From Molanna angustata (Eukaryota > Arthropoda > Insecta > Trichoptera > Molannidae), in the NCBI GenBank assembly GCA_963576475.1, contig OY754964.1, positions 3,987,649 to 4,051,648 on the forward strand: DNA of 64,000 nucleotides, in the 5' to 3' direction. Both the position numbers and the translations under genes were made by a program. Positions within the stretch are counted from its first letter, which is position 1, and each line of letters opens with the position of its first letter. The notes beneath the pieces are model-generated. The model was not told the DNA's origin and searched no databases. It was given only the letters and a program-made list of their open reading frames with translations. Positions 9,403-20,128 of this stretch are shown here, piece after piece.

Positions 9403-9675
9403 CAACATATTATGTATACAACAAATCTAATATAGGACTAACATAGTGAAACATAGACTGCACAATATAACAACATTATGTAACTAATTATTATGTAACT
9501 AGTATACCACCTCGGAACAGGCCTGGCCTAGTGAGGTGGTACAAACCAACCCATATATTTGAAATTATTTTAAGTGTAATTTTACTGATGTATTTTTTTA
9601 CTTGTACTTTTTTTACTTGTACTTATTTTGTATTTTTTATTTTTGGTATTAATAATAAAAAAAAAAAAAAAAATC
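9403..9675 (+). mobile_element. LINE 3' tail with terminal stem-loop and poly(A)
   Basis: The 3' UTR of the preceding LINE. Positions 9506-9540 make a perfect outer stem ACCACCTC/GAGGTGGT around the AACAGG...CCTAGTG core. A poly(A) run ends the element at about 9657-9672. Confidence 0.75.
9506..9540 (+). promoter_or_regulatory. LINE 3' stem-loop (best copy)
   Basis: The 8-bp outer stem ACCACCTC/GAGGTGGT pairs perfectly, and the inner AGGCC/GGCCT pairs around one base. Comparison with 1-110, 9763-9805, 16064-16103 and 30159-30200 shows a fixed core and a variable but mostly paired outer stem. I infer a reverse-transcriptase recognition or RNA-stability structure. Confidence 0.6.
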
Positions 9676-9739
9676 ATGCTGTTATATACAATACGTACTG
9701 TCACAAAAACTTAACGAAATACGAAGAAAATGTCGTATA

Positions 9740-9835
9740 AAGATATATTAATATGGTTGTGAAATATTCCACTTTGGAACAGGCTAAGCCTAGTGAGGTG
9801 GATATATTATGTATTGTATTATATTATGTAAATAA
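9740..9835 (+). mobile_element. Second LINE 3' tail with stem-loop
   Basis: CCACTTTGGAACAGGC, then TAAGCCTAGTGAGGTGG at about 9768-9801 is another copy of the stem-loop. Its stem uses G-T wobble pairs where the 9506 copy has Watson-Crick pairs. It carries an AATAAATATT-type A/T tail and no coding part. Confidence 0.65.
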
Positions 9836-9914
9836 ATATTTTGTAAATTATGATAAATAAATATTATGATTTATACATAAATGTATTATAATTTACAAAA
9901 CGTCCGTAAGACCC

Positions 9915-10190
9915 ATAATGACCTATGCCATCGAAGCCAGAGTCGATACCATCAGAACAAAAAATCTCCCCCGGACTACTGAAATGAGGACACTGCGTTC
10001 CATAGTGGGCGTAACACTAGTGGATAGAGTCCGGAACGAGGATATAAGGAGGAGATGCGATGTAGACGACATCATCCGCTGGGGTAGAGGGCAAAGGCGT
10101 CATTGGAGAGACCATGTCGAGAGGATGGGAGATAATCGACTACCCAAAATTGTCCCGGAGACCAGCAAAAAGATGAAGTGACAGCTGGAC
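9915..10190 (+). pseudogene. RTE-like LINE ORF2 C-terminal fragment (family b)
   Basis: The frame reads MTYAIEARVDT, then TEMRTLRSIVGVTLVDRVRN, EDIRRRCDVDDIIRWGRGQR and RRHWRDHVERMGDNRLPKI. RNxxIRxxCxVxDI...RRxxWxxHVxRM is a hallmark of one RTE-type LINE lineage. It is truncated upstream, and an in-frame stop follows at 10181. Confidence 0.75.
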
Positions 10191-11280
10191 ATCCAGATCA
10201 CAAGAGGCAGCCTCCGACTGAAAAAACAGGCCTTCGACCTAAAACCAGAGGAAGAATAAGAAGAAAATGTATTATAAAATTGTAAGTAATCTATGATCTT
10301 AACGTAAGATATGTTTCTGATGACACCTTTTTTAGTTATTAAATATAATGTGAAACCTAAACATCCTGAGCTTTGACGACTACACACGTCTTCTCTTTCT
10401 GCCATCTGTTTTGTCCGTTATAAAAAGCTATCATGTAACATTATTTATTAGACCCACAGCTAGGTTTAAAACCATTAACGATGAATCAACCTTATATTTT
10501 GTAAAATTGCTAAATACTTAACGCTAGAGAATCGTTGCGAAACATACATAATTAAATTAATTATCAGATAAGATTTTTTTTAAAGCTTTTTTTTATATTC
10601 TTAACGAAACCTAGTTGAAAGTTTATTTAATCCGTTTATTGCTCACTTTATTTAACGACTCATTACCCTACACAACATACTAAGCTGGTTGGTACCTACT
10701 TATAAGTGTTTTATTAAAAAAATATTCGGGGAAAGACCTTTTATAGCGGTGTGGCTTTATTTTGCTATCGTACCATTTTTTGTTTAAATTACTTGAGGAC
10801 GATACTTAGCGAAGGTGGTCATTAAATTAAATTAAGGGAAAACGATATTTATTTTATAGCTCATTATATACAGGTTATGGGTAAAAATTATATCAATTTA
10901 TTGATTTTGTACAAATAATATTTCAAAACACCTTTGTTCAAAACCACACAGGAAATATTCCTAAAAACTTCGCAGGAATAACACATGTGCTATTTTCTAC
11001 AGTTTTTAATACTCAAAGTTCTTTCTGAATAACAATATTTTTGATAATTGTGTTTAGGAAAACCTACTGTAGTTTTATAAAATAAAATCATTCAAAGGGC
11101 GCCCCTTCTAAAAGGTCGGCTTTACAACACGAATTACATACCTAGATCTTGGTAATATATTGAAATTTTAATACTTGGTTTTCTTACAAACCTCTTACTT
11201 CCCAAATACTGATGACATTTAACGCACTACAAAACAATAAATTCGCATTATAAAAAAAAAAAAAAATCTTATCCAAAAGA
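10191..11280. other. AT-rich stretch, nothing recognised
   Basis: No recognisable gene, array or palindrome. A poly(A) run at 11251-11266 directly precedes the next LINE fragment. Confidence 0.45.
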
Positions 11281-12165
11281 GTGAAAGCAGAACAGCATGC
11301 CTAATAAAAGTAGAGAACGAATGGATCGAGCAAGTCGACGAATATATAATATGAGAGTAACAATTCCTTAAAGGAGTTGGACAGAGTCAACAAAGCGGCT
11401 TACTATGATCGATGCTTTAGTGTGAGTGGTCCTATTAAGTGGAATTCACTGCCTCTAAAGGATTAAAAACGGCTTTGTTTCAGAGAGCAAAACAACATTA
11501 AAATATCAGCGCCCTTGGTATGATCTCGAATCATTAAACGGCGCTATACAAATAACTTATTATTATAATAATAATATGTCTTTCTGGGAAGCATGTTTCA
11601 ACGGATTGATAAGGAGATCGAAAGAAGAATTATGGCAGGAAACAGAGTGAATGGAGCACTAAGACCAGTTATGAATGATCACAACATATCAAAGGAAGCT
11701 AAAGTTGCCATTCATAATGCTATCTTAGTGCCAACCTTGACGTATGCAAGTGAAACCTGGACATGGCAGAAGTCGCACGAAAGCAGAATAAATGCAGTAG
11801 AAATGAGATCGCTTAGAAGAATCTGTAATAGGACGATGTATGAGGACATATGTCAGAAATGAGGACATAAGGAAAGAATGTAAGATAAAGAAATATGTCA
11901 TTAATAGAATGAAAGTGAACACATTGAGATGGTTTGGCCACATGAGGAGAATGAATGAGGGAGAATGAGAGGTCGGAGCTGCCCAAGGAAGGGATGTAAA
12001 CGGTATTTTGAAAGACGGAAATGTCAGAAGCATGAATAACAGACGAACATGTATAAGACGATGTATGAATGTCGACGAGGCGATGAATGTGTGTCAAGAT
12101 TGAAAGAAGTGACGTTCGGTTCTCTCTGCCTACCCCCCGAGGGACATGGCGTGATGGTATGTATG
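11281..12165 (+). pseudogene. RTE-like LINE ORF2 C-terminal fragment (family c), interrupted
   Basis: Translation gives KVENEWIEQVDEY, then after an insertion RIDKEIERRIMAGNRVNGAL, SETWTWQKSHESRINAVEMR, and in another frame RNEDIRKECKIKK. The tail (GTTCGGTTCTCTCTGCCTAC, GGCGTGATGGTATGTATGTA) matches the end of the minus-strand copy at 52970-53810. It carries stops and at least one frameshift near 11850. The ends are typical of a 5'-truncated copy. Confidence 0.75.
11354..11570 (+). mobile_element. 217-bp LINE 3' fragment nested in the family-c LINE
   Basis: The duplicated octamer ATAATATG (11346-11353 and 11571-11578) flanks the insert. Inside, VSGPIKWNSLPLKD is the W-N-S-L-P motif found near the C-terminus of other LINEs, and the 3' end is a (TTATTA)n/(ATA)n microsatellite. 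The family-c reading frame resumes with LGSMF-type sequence shortly after the second octamer. Confidence 0.65.
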
Positions 12166-12258
12166 TATCCAATCCTTACAACTTATGTAGGTACCTATTC
12201 GCACAATATAATAGTAATAATGGACTTGTTATTACATTAATATTTAACACAGTACCTT

Positions 12259-12947
12259 TTAAGAGGGTGACTGCTGCCAACGTACCTATTTTTTCAATTT
12301 GATATACCATCATTATTACTATACAAATCATTTTTAAAAAAAAATAACCTAGTTAGTTTGGATATTAATAAAGAGAAATATACCTTAACTTTTTGATTAT
12401 GTTCTGTATATATTCTTGTAGAAAAATAATAAGCATACCCTGATTTTAGATATTTATCTTAAATTTCTAAAAAAATATAAGGTATAGAACAATATTTTTT
12501 ATAAATTAAAGAAGAACAAAATACCTGGAAAAATATGATATGACGTTGCATTAACGCATCAGGTTAAGTAAATAAACCAAAAAAAGTTTTATTACGCAAT
12601 GGCGCTGAATAGAAAATAAATGTTTTTTAGGTTTATTTACTAAACCTGAAGCATTAATGCAACATCACATCATATTCTTCTAGATATTTTTGTCTTCTTT
12701 TATTTAAAAAAAAAATATTACTCAACGCCTTATAGTTTATTAAAAATATATGATAAACGTTGATAATCGAGGTATGCCATTATTTTTCTACAAGAATTTA
12801 TACAGAACATTATCAAAAATTTAAGGTATATTTTTGTTTATTAATATCCAAACTATCTAAATTATTTTTTTCAAAACGATTTGATAAGAAATAATGATGG
12901 TAAATCAAATTGAAAAATTGGTACGTTGGCAGCAGTCCCCCCCTTAA
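12259..12947. mobile_element. ~690-bp palindromic element bounded by TTAA
   Basis: Two arms of about 320 bp (12259-12578 and 12630-12947) are imperfect reverse complements. The outer ends TTAAGAGGGTGACTGCTGCC and GGCAGCAGTCCCCCCCTTAA are closely matched. The inner ends CAGGTTAAGTAAATAAACC and GGTTTATTTACTAAACCTG are almost perfect. The ~51-bp loop contains TTATTACGCAATGGCGC. TTAA at both outer edges suggests TTAA-targeted insertion, as in piggyBac-like elements, but the termini do not start with the CCC typical of that group. Confidence 0.75.
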
Positions 12948-14600
12948 TGGTCCGAGAAGCTTAGCAAAAATAAATTAGAAAATACATCCACAAATGGTCA
13001 CTGTAGAAATTTGTAGAATTTTCTACCTATTGTCATAATTCATATTTTTTATGTATATAGTTAGCTAAATAAAATAATGATTTATTAACATTTAAAAATA
13101 AAAACATTTATAAACTAAGTCTATACTTATTGTAGGCGTAAAGACCCTCGTTAACGCCAATGACTTTGGCATACGAAATGTAGGTACACAAATTTCACAC
13201 TTATTTCCTTGGTGAAGAAGGGATAAAATATAGAATTTTTAGCGAGCATGAAAATTAATTAAAAAAGTAGAAAATTCATATTCCCTTTGAATTAAAGTGA
13301 AAATCTCTTCATAGGCCTTGTAGTTTCTTAAGTTACAATAAAAAAATAAGAAATGGTTTTGTCAATACTAATTTTACAAGAAAAGTATTTCACAAATTAA
13401 AATTTCATAAAAACAGCGCAATATAATAAAAATGTAGAACAAAACTGTTCATTATTTCTAAGACTTATCTTTTGATTCTGAGGAAAATATTTTGAAAATT
13501 TACTATTTAGCCAACTAAATAGACTCTGTCTAGACTTTTAAAGAATGAATTTTATAAATTTTTAAGTGCTCCCCAAATTTTCACAGAGAATTGAGAATCA
13601 CTTGAAGTGTGTGTTACTTTCCCTTTTAGATGTTACGTGACAAAATTATCTAATAACCCAAGTTAGAGATATAAAAAGTTTGATATTACTAATATAGGTA
13701 GAAAGAATGTTGAATATTACTTTCTTTGTATTTCTCTAAGTATAATATTATCCATCTGAAGCAATATTAAATCATTTCGCGTGGGTAGACGATAAGTGGT
13801 ATTCTTTTTCTACTTTTGTTTGAACGTGGTATTATTAGAATTTTAATATGTTTTATATCGAACCACACTCTTTGCAAACATTCTGAGCCTCACATATATT
13901 GACTTACCTTCAAAGCTTACTGTTTATTCGGATTACTACATCAAAAATGCTTGATAAATTATCAATGCTAATTTTCACATAAACATTAATAATTTTATAA
14001 TATGTAACTAACATGAAGTTTCACAGGTGAAAATTAAACAAAGTACCTACACCTCTAAAGGTAATTACGCGCAGTTATTGATAATATTATTGTTTAAAAA
14101 TCAAACCTATCTTCCTAAAACCTTCATCCCTTCCTAATCAACGCTTTCCTATATCTATTACCCTTCCCTTTCCCCGCATTCACTCACCATCATACATAAT
14201 AACTCAACTTATCAAAATCGTTTTAATATTATGTATTTAAGTGAGACTTTCTAATAAGCTTCTTTTTTGTACATATTTATAATGAAACATAAAATATTGT
14301 ATAGCTGTTAAGTTTTCTAATAAATAATAAATAAAAAAAGAAAAAAAATAATGATGACACGCTCAGCCTGATTTAAAACTCATCTTGAGGATTATAGCTT
14401 GGTTTGTTTTTATTTTATTTCTTATGGCAACCTTTCAATAAATAAATACAATTTTATTCAACAGGTACATATTTAATGAAAAAATAAATTAAACATCATT
14501 ATCCCATTGTGGGTATGCTGTCCTATGTAGGTTAATTTTCCACGTCAGGGTAACTAATTTAAAAATAGAAGATTTTGAGTTCAAAATTACAATATTAAAG
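12948..14600. other. AT-rich stretch, nothing recognised
   Basis: 1.65 kb without a supportable gene. Near 14290-14350 there is an A-rich end (AATAAATAATAAATAAAAAAAG) that may be the poly(A) tail of an unidentified retroelement. Confidence 0.45.
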
Positions 14601-14649
14601 CCTCTTAAATATATTGATAAACACATTGAACTATGCAGCACGGAAAGAG

Positions 14650-14840
14650 TCCAAATAAAATTAGAATCATCATCGTAAGCCTGACAGTCCTGGCTGAATC
14701 CATAAGTCCCATCCAATCTTGTCGATCTCTTGCTTTTGTTTCGCAGTTTGGTATTCGTAATGTGAATGCATCAGCGCTGACAGAGTCCATCGATCGTAGT
14801 TAGGACCTTCCTGGTCTTCTTCGTCCTTGTGATGTGGAGG
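14650..14840 (-). pseudogene. RTE-like LINE C-terminal fragment (family d)
   Basis: On the minus strand GRRRPGRS, then an in-frame stop, is followed by LRSMDSVSADAFTLRIPN, then KARDRQDWMGLMDSARTV. The arrangement GRRRPGRPxxRWxDxV...LxIxNxxxxAxDRxxWxxLxxxA is the standard end of several RTE-like LINE proteins. It terminates in an ACGATGATGATT microsatellite-like tail. It lies just downstream of the MADF gene stop on the same strand but is unrelated to it. The hydrophobic residues encoded after the tail are incidental. Confidence 0.6.
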
Positions 14841-14963
14841 ATTTAGAGGGTTGTCCCATTTTGACAACGTAACTTTTTATGTGTTAAAAATGTCGTGACT
14901 CATTTTGTTTGATTTGCATTCATCATAATCTTGAAGAACGGTTTTCGTAAAAGCAATCAGTTT

Positions 14964-15499
14964 TTACGGTTGATCCTTGTGGTCTCGTCCTAGGAGTAGT
15001 CTCATTTCGGCTTCGTGTATCGCCTTATGCAATTCGAGTTTTATCCTCGACTGATCCAAGCTCGGCAGCCTCTTGAGAGCCTTACTCATGCTCAAAAAGA
15101 AATGATCGTTTTCGTCCATTTCCGATTCCTGATCATAGTTCTCATGTTTGATTTCTTCAGGTAGTTTCATCTGATTGCACGAATTGCCCTGCATGTAGAG
15201 AGGTGATGTACTGAGCACATTTCGAGTCGAGGTTGGCGGAGTGATAAAAGTAAACGCATTAGGATGTGCAACGTCTTGCAATGTTTCATTGGGTGATGTT
15301 TCTGGTTTATTGTCGATAGAATCTTCATCGCTGGAAGAGGAAGGTGGTTCGTTTCTGCCCGTATTTCTGAATGGAAGTAGAAAAGCCATTTCTTCTTCGT
15401 ATTTCCATGGAATCATATCGTAATTTTTGATCTTTCGTCTCTTCAGAGCGTTGGTGTAAGCGTTTCGCAGTTTGTGCCAAGAGTCTTTGCAATCGGCAG
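14964..15499 (-). CDS. Exon 2 of the MADF/BESS gene
   Basis: 536 bp from the acceptor (AG at 15500-15501) to a TAA at 14964-14966. It carries the second half of the MADF domain, a linker rich in S, P, T and acidic residues, and the C-terminal BESS helices ending MRLLLGRDHKDQP. An open frame extends a few codons upstream of the acceptor but reads polypyrimidine intron sequence. Confidence 0.85.
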
Positions 15500-17204
15500 C
15501 TAAAAAAAATATAACCAATTGAACGTGAATTAAAAATGTTTACTGTGAGGCACCCGCTCAGAATAGTGCTTCTACTCTTTTCTACTATCATATTTTTCGA
15601 ATGTCCCGCGAGTCGAGACTGGTATTGGGGATACACGCATATGTCGTGTTTCTTTTATTAGATAATTTACACCCGCATTCGCTGGTTACCCTACATTGTG
15701 GAATATATCATGATGGAATGAATTTTTAAGAATAAAAATAAATACTATTAGGTTATACATTTCTTTTATTTAATCTAAATCATTTCTTTTATTTAATCTA
15801 AATCATTTCTTTTATTTAATCTAAATCATTTCTTTTATTTAATCTAAAACATTTCTTTTATTTAATCTAAATCATTTCTTTTATTTAATCTAAATCATTT
15901 CTTTTATTTAATCTAAATCATTTCTTTTATTTAATCTAAATCTTTACTTCTTACTCTTTTGTAATCATTTTCTTATAACTACTTGAATGTAACATTTGTG
16001 CACCTTATATGTATATTTTGTATTCTCTATATGTAAATAATTTGTATACCTTATTGTGTAAAAGTAACAGCCCCAGAACAGGTTTTGCCTAGTGGGGCGT
16101 TACTTACTTAACCTAAATATGTAAAAATGTATTTGTATTAACAATAAATAAATAAAATAAATAAATAAATAAAAATACTATGTAGGTATAATAAATCTAA
16201 ATTCAGAGACAATTAATTTTGAAATAAGTACTGGGTTCGATCCCCAGCAGAGGAGAAATTTAGGTATATAAATTTGTTTCTGACGTAAATATAGTTTCTC
16301 TGGGCTGAAAAAACTTGTTAGCAATAAACTCGCCACTTGCGCAGGGTGCAATAAAGGGTCTATTTTCCTTATTATTATTTTGATTTGCACAAAAGTCATA
16401 TAAATGTACTTACATAAATTTATTTACTTATTTAAATAATCATTTTACATAAAAAAATATACAATATACATAGAAATATTAAAATGTCAACATCACCCAA
16501 CATATACATAAACAAAATAGATGGGTACATAAGATAAAAACAAAATATTACCTCAAATAATTAAAAGGCAAAAATATAAAAAAAATAATATTGCACTTAA
16601 GAAGGTATAAATTAATACTATTTTTTTTTTAATTTTTGATTGGCTCTCAGCCATACAAGTTTACATGCTAGGTTGTCTTAATATAAAAAAAAATATTTAT
16701 TTATTTTGTTTGTTTATTTTACATCATTTATGTGTTACAGTGTTAGATTTTAAAGTCGATAATCAAATTGTTCATCTCCCTGGCGTTATAGCTCAACAAT
16801 GTCCACATATTTGTTGGCATTGGAACCCCAGTCTCAATGTGGTCGGATACCTGTTGTTTTTGGGGCATGAATGATAACTATTTTGGTGAATAGTTCACAT
16901 TCATAGTTATCGTTAAACAACTTTAACCAGCCACGTGGATGCGCAGATCGAAAATAAGTGCCTTTTTTACTTGGTTGCCATGTGTGCAAACCGCCCCCCT
17001 CCACGACGAAAATATTCAAGAAGTTTGGTGGAATCACTACATAGGTGTAATATTATTTTATATTATTTCATCACCTGACATATTGAGCTTGTCTCCGATG
17101 TCTTGCCACGCTGCAATTCTCTTGGTCGGATTCTTGTAACTCTTCAAATTCACGTTGTACAGCTCTTCGTGGTCTTTGACCAACTCTATCAGTCGTTCCG
17201 ACAT
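14964..17204 (-). CDS. MADF/BESS-domain protein gene (two exons)
   Basis: Joined coding exons 17075-17204 and 14964-15499 give a 221-residue protein. MADF proteins are Myb/SANT-like DNA-binding factors. The MADF domain (about residues 4-85) spans both exons: LIELVKDHEELYNV, then YKNPTKRIAAWQDIG from exon 1 and KDSWHKLRNAYTNALKRRK from exon 2. An acidic/serine linker (SSSSDEDS) follows. A BESS motif (DENDHFFLSMSKALKRLPSL) near the C-terminus is the usual MADF partner and mediates protein contacts. The size fits the family. The intron separates exactly after codon 43 plus one base, and the donor G|GTGATG and acceptor TTTTTTTTAG|CT restore the frame across the domain. Target genes cannot be inferred. 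No cDNA evidence is available, so further 5' or 3' exons cannot be excluded. Confidence 0.85.
15758..15945. repeat. 23-bp tandem array in the MADF intron
   Basis: About eight head-to-tail copies of CATTTCTTTTATTTAATCTAAAT with a rare substitution (one copy has AAAC for AAATC). The homogeneity points to recent expansion. It lies in the intron 1 interval, 260 bp from exon 2. Confidence 0.85.
16000..16180 (+). mobile_element. LINE 3' tail with stem-loop, in the MADF intron
   Basis: GTAACAGCCCCAGAACAGG, then TTTTGCCTAGTGGGGCGTTAC at 16064-16103 is the shared LINE hairpin with a different outer stem (GTAAC-GCCCC against GGGGC-GTTAC). It is followed by (AATAA)n tail sequence to about 16172. The flank resembles 30110-30265. 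It lies antisense to the MADF gene. Confidence 0.7.
16210..16375 (+). mobile_element. SINE-like fragment with box B
   Basis: A tRNA-like box B (GGGTTCGATCCCCAGC) precedes an unrelated body (TTTCTGACGTAAATATAGTT, then CTCGCCACTTGCGCAGGGTG, ending GCAATAAAGGGTC). Only one copy is seen in the window, so the family assignment is tentative. Confidence 0.45.
16855..17040 (+). mobile_element. Uninterrupted relative of the 4.1-kb split repeat
   Basis: CCACGTGGATGCGCAGATCG, then TTTTTTACTTGGTTGCC, GTGTGCAAACCGCCCCCCTC and AATATTCAAGAAGTTTGGTGG. It corresponds to 4200-4258 joined to 4899-4965 and so supplies the empty site for the LINE insertion there. It sits in the MADF intron within about 35 bp of the splice donor. 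Confidence 0.6.
17075..17204 (-). CDS. Exon 1 of the MADF/BESS gene
   Basis: 130 bp starting at an ATG (17202-17204) and encoding 43 residues plus one base. It begins MSERLIELVKDHEEL, the first MADF helix, and ends at TCAG before the donor GTGATG. The frame would soon stop if not spliced there, and the residue order (LNMS followed by AADCKDSW) across the junction matches MADF proteins. Confidence 0.8.
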
Positions 17205-19130
17205 TGTCACTGGTCAAATTATGCGAAAATATAACACTTAAAACATCGCAGTTGAGTATACTGTATTATATTATTACATATGCACATGCACCAAAAAGGC
17301 AGTCCGTAACAGACTTAACACATCTGCGTCTATACGCCAACTGATGTTCTGATGCGTCACGAGCTATCCCCTCCACAATATTCAATACAGCGAGGCGAGT
17401 ATCGACCCACGCTCTCTGCGACAGAACACAACGTCATGTTATGTATTCTAGATAGTAGACATACCTACTATAGGTACTGTTTAAATAATAGCTAGATACA
17501 TTAGTATGTATCTACATACTCGCCTAAAGTTGTCGCCAAATATCTTGAACCCTTTCCTACTTTTGAAGCCTAGTTTGATATTTGGTAATATTTAAACCAA
17601 CTGTGACAACCGGATAATAATAGATTGATATAATTATTCGATTTATCTATTCTTTATAGAGGCGATAATTTTATTTATTTATTTATATATTTATTTACAT
17701 ATTTATTTATTTGTTTATTTATTTATTTATTTATTCATTTTTTTATTAATTAATTTATTTATTTTTTTATTTGATTATTTATTTATTTATTTAATTATTT
17801 ATTTATTAATTTATTTAATTTTTTTTTTATTTATTTATATATTTATTTATTTATTTATTTTTTTATTTTTTTATTATTTATTTATTTACTTATTAACATA
17901 TGGTATATACTATTTTTTATTTATAAATTTAATTACTTATATAATCCTTATTATTATTTTTTTTAAATAGAAAAATAATGATTGATTGCAGTGTGGATAC
18001 GGTAAAAAACATGACTTTGTCTACGGCGTATTTTTATATCAGTTCCTTGTTTCGATTGTCTGTTTCTCAATTTGTGAAAAATGGAAATAAATAAATAAAT
18101 ATAAAAAAACCATTAATAATATAACCGACACCAAACCATTAATAATATAACCGACACCAAAAACGATTGGAAGCAATTGATAATTATTTTTTTGCCCCTA
18201 AAGTGTCAAATTTTTGTGCAGCATATGGCACAAAGACGGGTTTGGTGCCATAGAGCACTCTCTTCCAACTAACCCAAGCAATGTGAAACCTCGAGTAAAT
18301 TCGATACAATAGCATAAAGTAACAGACTGATGGACGGAATCGAAGGGACAGAAAAAATAGGTATCGTTCAAGCATTTGATAAATTCATACATCTTGGTAT
18401 ATTAAAAAAATTTGGAGTAACCAGCGACAGGCATGCGGGTGAGCATTATCTTATAAAAAGAAATCACGACACATGCGTATACCCACACACTAATCTCGTC
18501 TCACCGTAAAAGGCAACATTCAGAACCTCATTGTGAGATGTTATTTTACGAGACACCCAAAAACGAAGATTATAAAAATGGAAAGACTATTCTCAGCCGC
18601 ACCTGACGATGGAACGGTGCCATAATTTAATACAATAATATTTATTAATTAAAATATTTAAAGAATCACTGGTATGATTCAATGAATTTCAAACTGTGTG
18701 GTTCCGTTCAAACAAATTTTATGAACATAAATCTAGATAATGTCTGTGTATGTATGTTTTGAACAATTTTACTATTATATCAAAACAAACTTTAAATTTA
18801 ATGTACCCTAATGTTATCTAATACTTTGTCTAATTATCTGAATGATTAATTCCAAAAACAAACAATAATAACTATCGTTAGGATTTCCTCTGCAAACTGT
18901 TGTTTAATGTAATTTATTTTACAAAATGATACATGTTTAACTATCGTGAATTTATTAACTATGTAACCGATGGTTAAACAAATTTTCTCTGGTACAATTT
19001 ACAAACATTCATAATGTTTTTTGAGAGTACAATTTAGTCTACAAAGTTGTGTATTTTTTTAGTTTATTTTTGTGCTAAATTTTAAGTACATACCTGTAAT
19101 TATTTTCTTTGAAAACTATTATTGTGTTCT
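17205..19130. other. Upstream of MADF gene; mostly AT-rich, no gene recognised
   Basis: It includes a long TTTA/ATTT low-complexity tract (about 17660-17910) and a direct duplication of ACCATTAATAATATAACCGA at 18111-18160. A weak dispersed repeat at about 18420-18500 is shared with 24570-24640 (GAGCATTATCTTATAAA, then CACATGC and CCCACAC/CCCACAT). No promoter element could be assigned with confidence. Confidence 0.45.
17660..17910. repeat. TTTA-rich low-complexity tract
   Basis: Near-continuous ATTT/TTTA tetranucleotide repeats with interruptions over about 250 bp. Confidence 0.8.
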
Positions 19131-19133
19131 TAT

Positions 19134-20128
19134 GCAACTGTCGATTCGTTCATGAGAATTCAATTCTCTGAAAGAATCGACATTATTAAGCCAAGATGCG
19201 TGTACGAAGTAACATTTTGTATGGTGTAGTGGACTTTTTGCATGCTAATAACACCAACCAGAGGCCTCGCAGCATACATGTTCCCATACATGGATTTACT
19301 CAGAATTCGGAGTAGAACATTTTATGTGAGTTTTGTGTGTGTGTCTGTGTGTGTGTGTGTGTGTGTGTCTGTCTGTCTCCCCCTTATAACTTTTGATTCG
19401 CTCAATTTACAAAGCCCAAAATTTCAAAATATATAAACACTTATAAGCCTACAAAACTTTCATACTCAGAATGGTGAATTTTCGTTTCAGTCAGGGGTTA
19501 TCAACTTTTGAATTTTTGGTTTATTTTTCCATATATCTCAGAAACCAAAAAAGCTAGAACGCTGAAAATTGGTACAAACAAAAACAAATACAAAATCTCA
19601 AATAAGTTTTTTTTTTAAATTCCAGGGTTTCTCAAACATTTTTTATTAAGAAAAATATTTTTTTAATGATAAATTAATGAGTTTAACTGCCTACATTTCC
19701 AATTTTTTTAAAAATATCGAAAAAAGCAGAAACACCCCAACTAGATAATTTAATTTTCTATAAAAAATATCTTCATTGTATTAGCACATCCCAATTTTTT
19801 TTAACAATTTTTATAAAAATTGAATTTAGTGACGACATTGCTTCATACAATTTGTATGGCAGTCGCCTATACACAATATGTAAGAAGACTTAATAGTTTG
19901 ATAGGTACTTAATCTCCAAACATACATACAGAACCATCATGCTGTTTTCATATTCCGGATAGGAAAAGAGGACTGACCTCCATACTGTCCTATATCGACA
20001 TACATACCAACATGTGTTAAAATTTTCAATAATTTGGATTTATGGGTTTATTGTTTGATTCTTATTCTTCAACTATACATACTATCGCTATCGACAGTTG
20101 GATCTTATGTGTTACATGCAACTAGTCC
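19134..20128 (+). mobile_element. ~1-kb dispersed repeat, copy A
   Basis: It begins CAACTGTCGATTCGTTC, followed by a hairpin (GAGAATT/AATTCTC inside GTCGATTC/GAATCGAC). A (GT)n run follows at about 19330-19375, then unique sequence including GTTTCAGTCAGGGGTTATCA and TTCATACAATTTGTATGG. It ends CTATCGACAGTTGGATC, then CATGCAACTAGT. The ends carry inverted (ATC)CAACTGTCGAT / ATCGACAGTTG(GAT). No coding frame is conserved between copies. Other long copies are at 48711-49835 (minus) and 55303-56296 (plus). Confidence 0.75.

Noticed and set aside
14605..14790. Small minus-strand membrane-protein-like frame ending in a hydrophobic segment
   Set aside because: Its first part is the C-terminal signature of an RTE-like LINE. 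The hydrophobic end is read-through of the LINE's microsatellite tail into AT-rich DNA.
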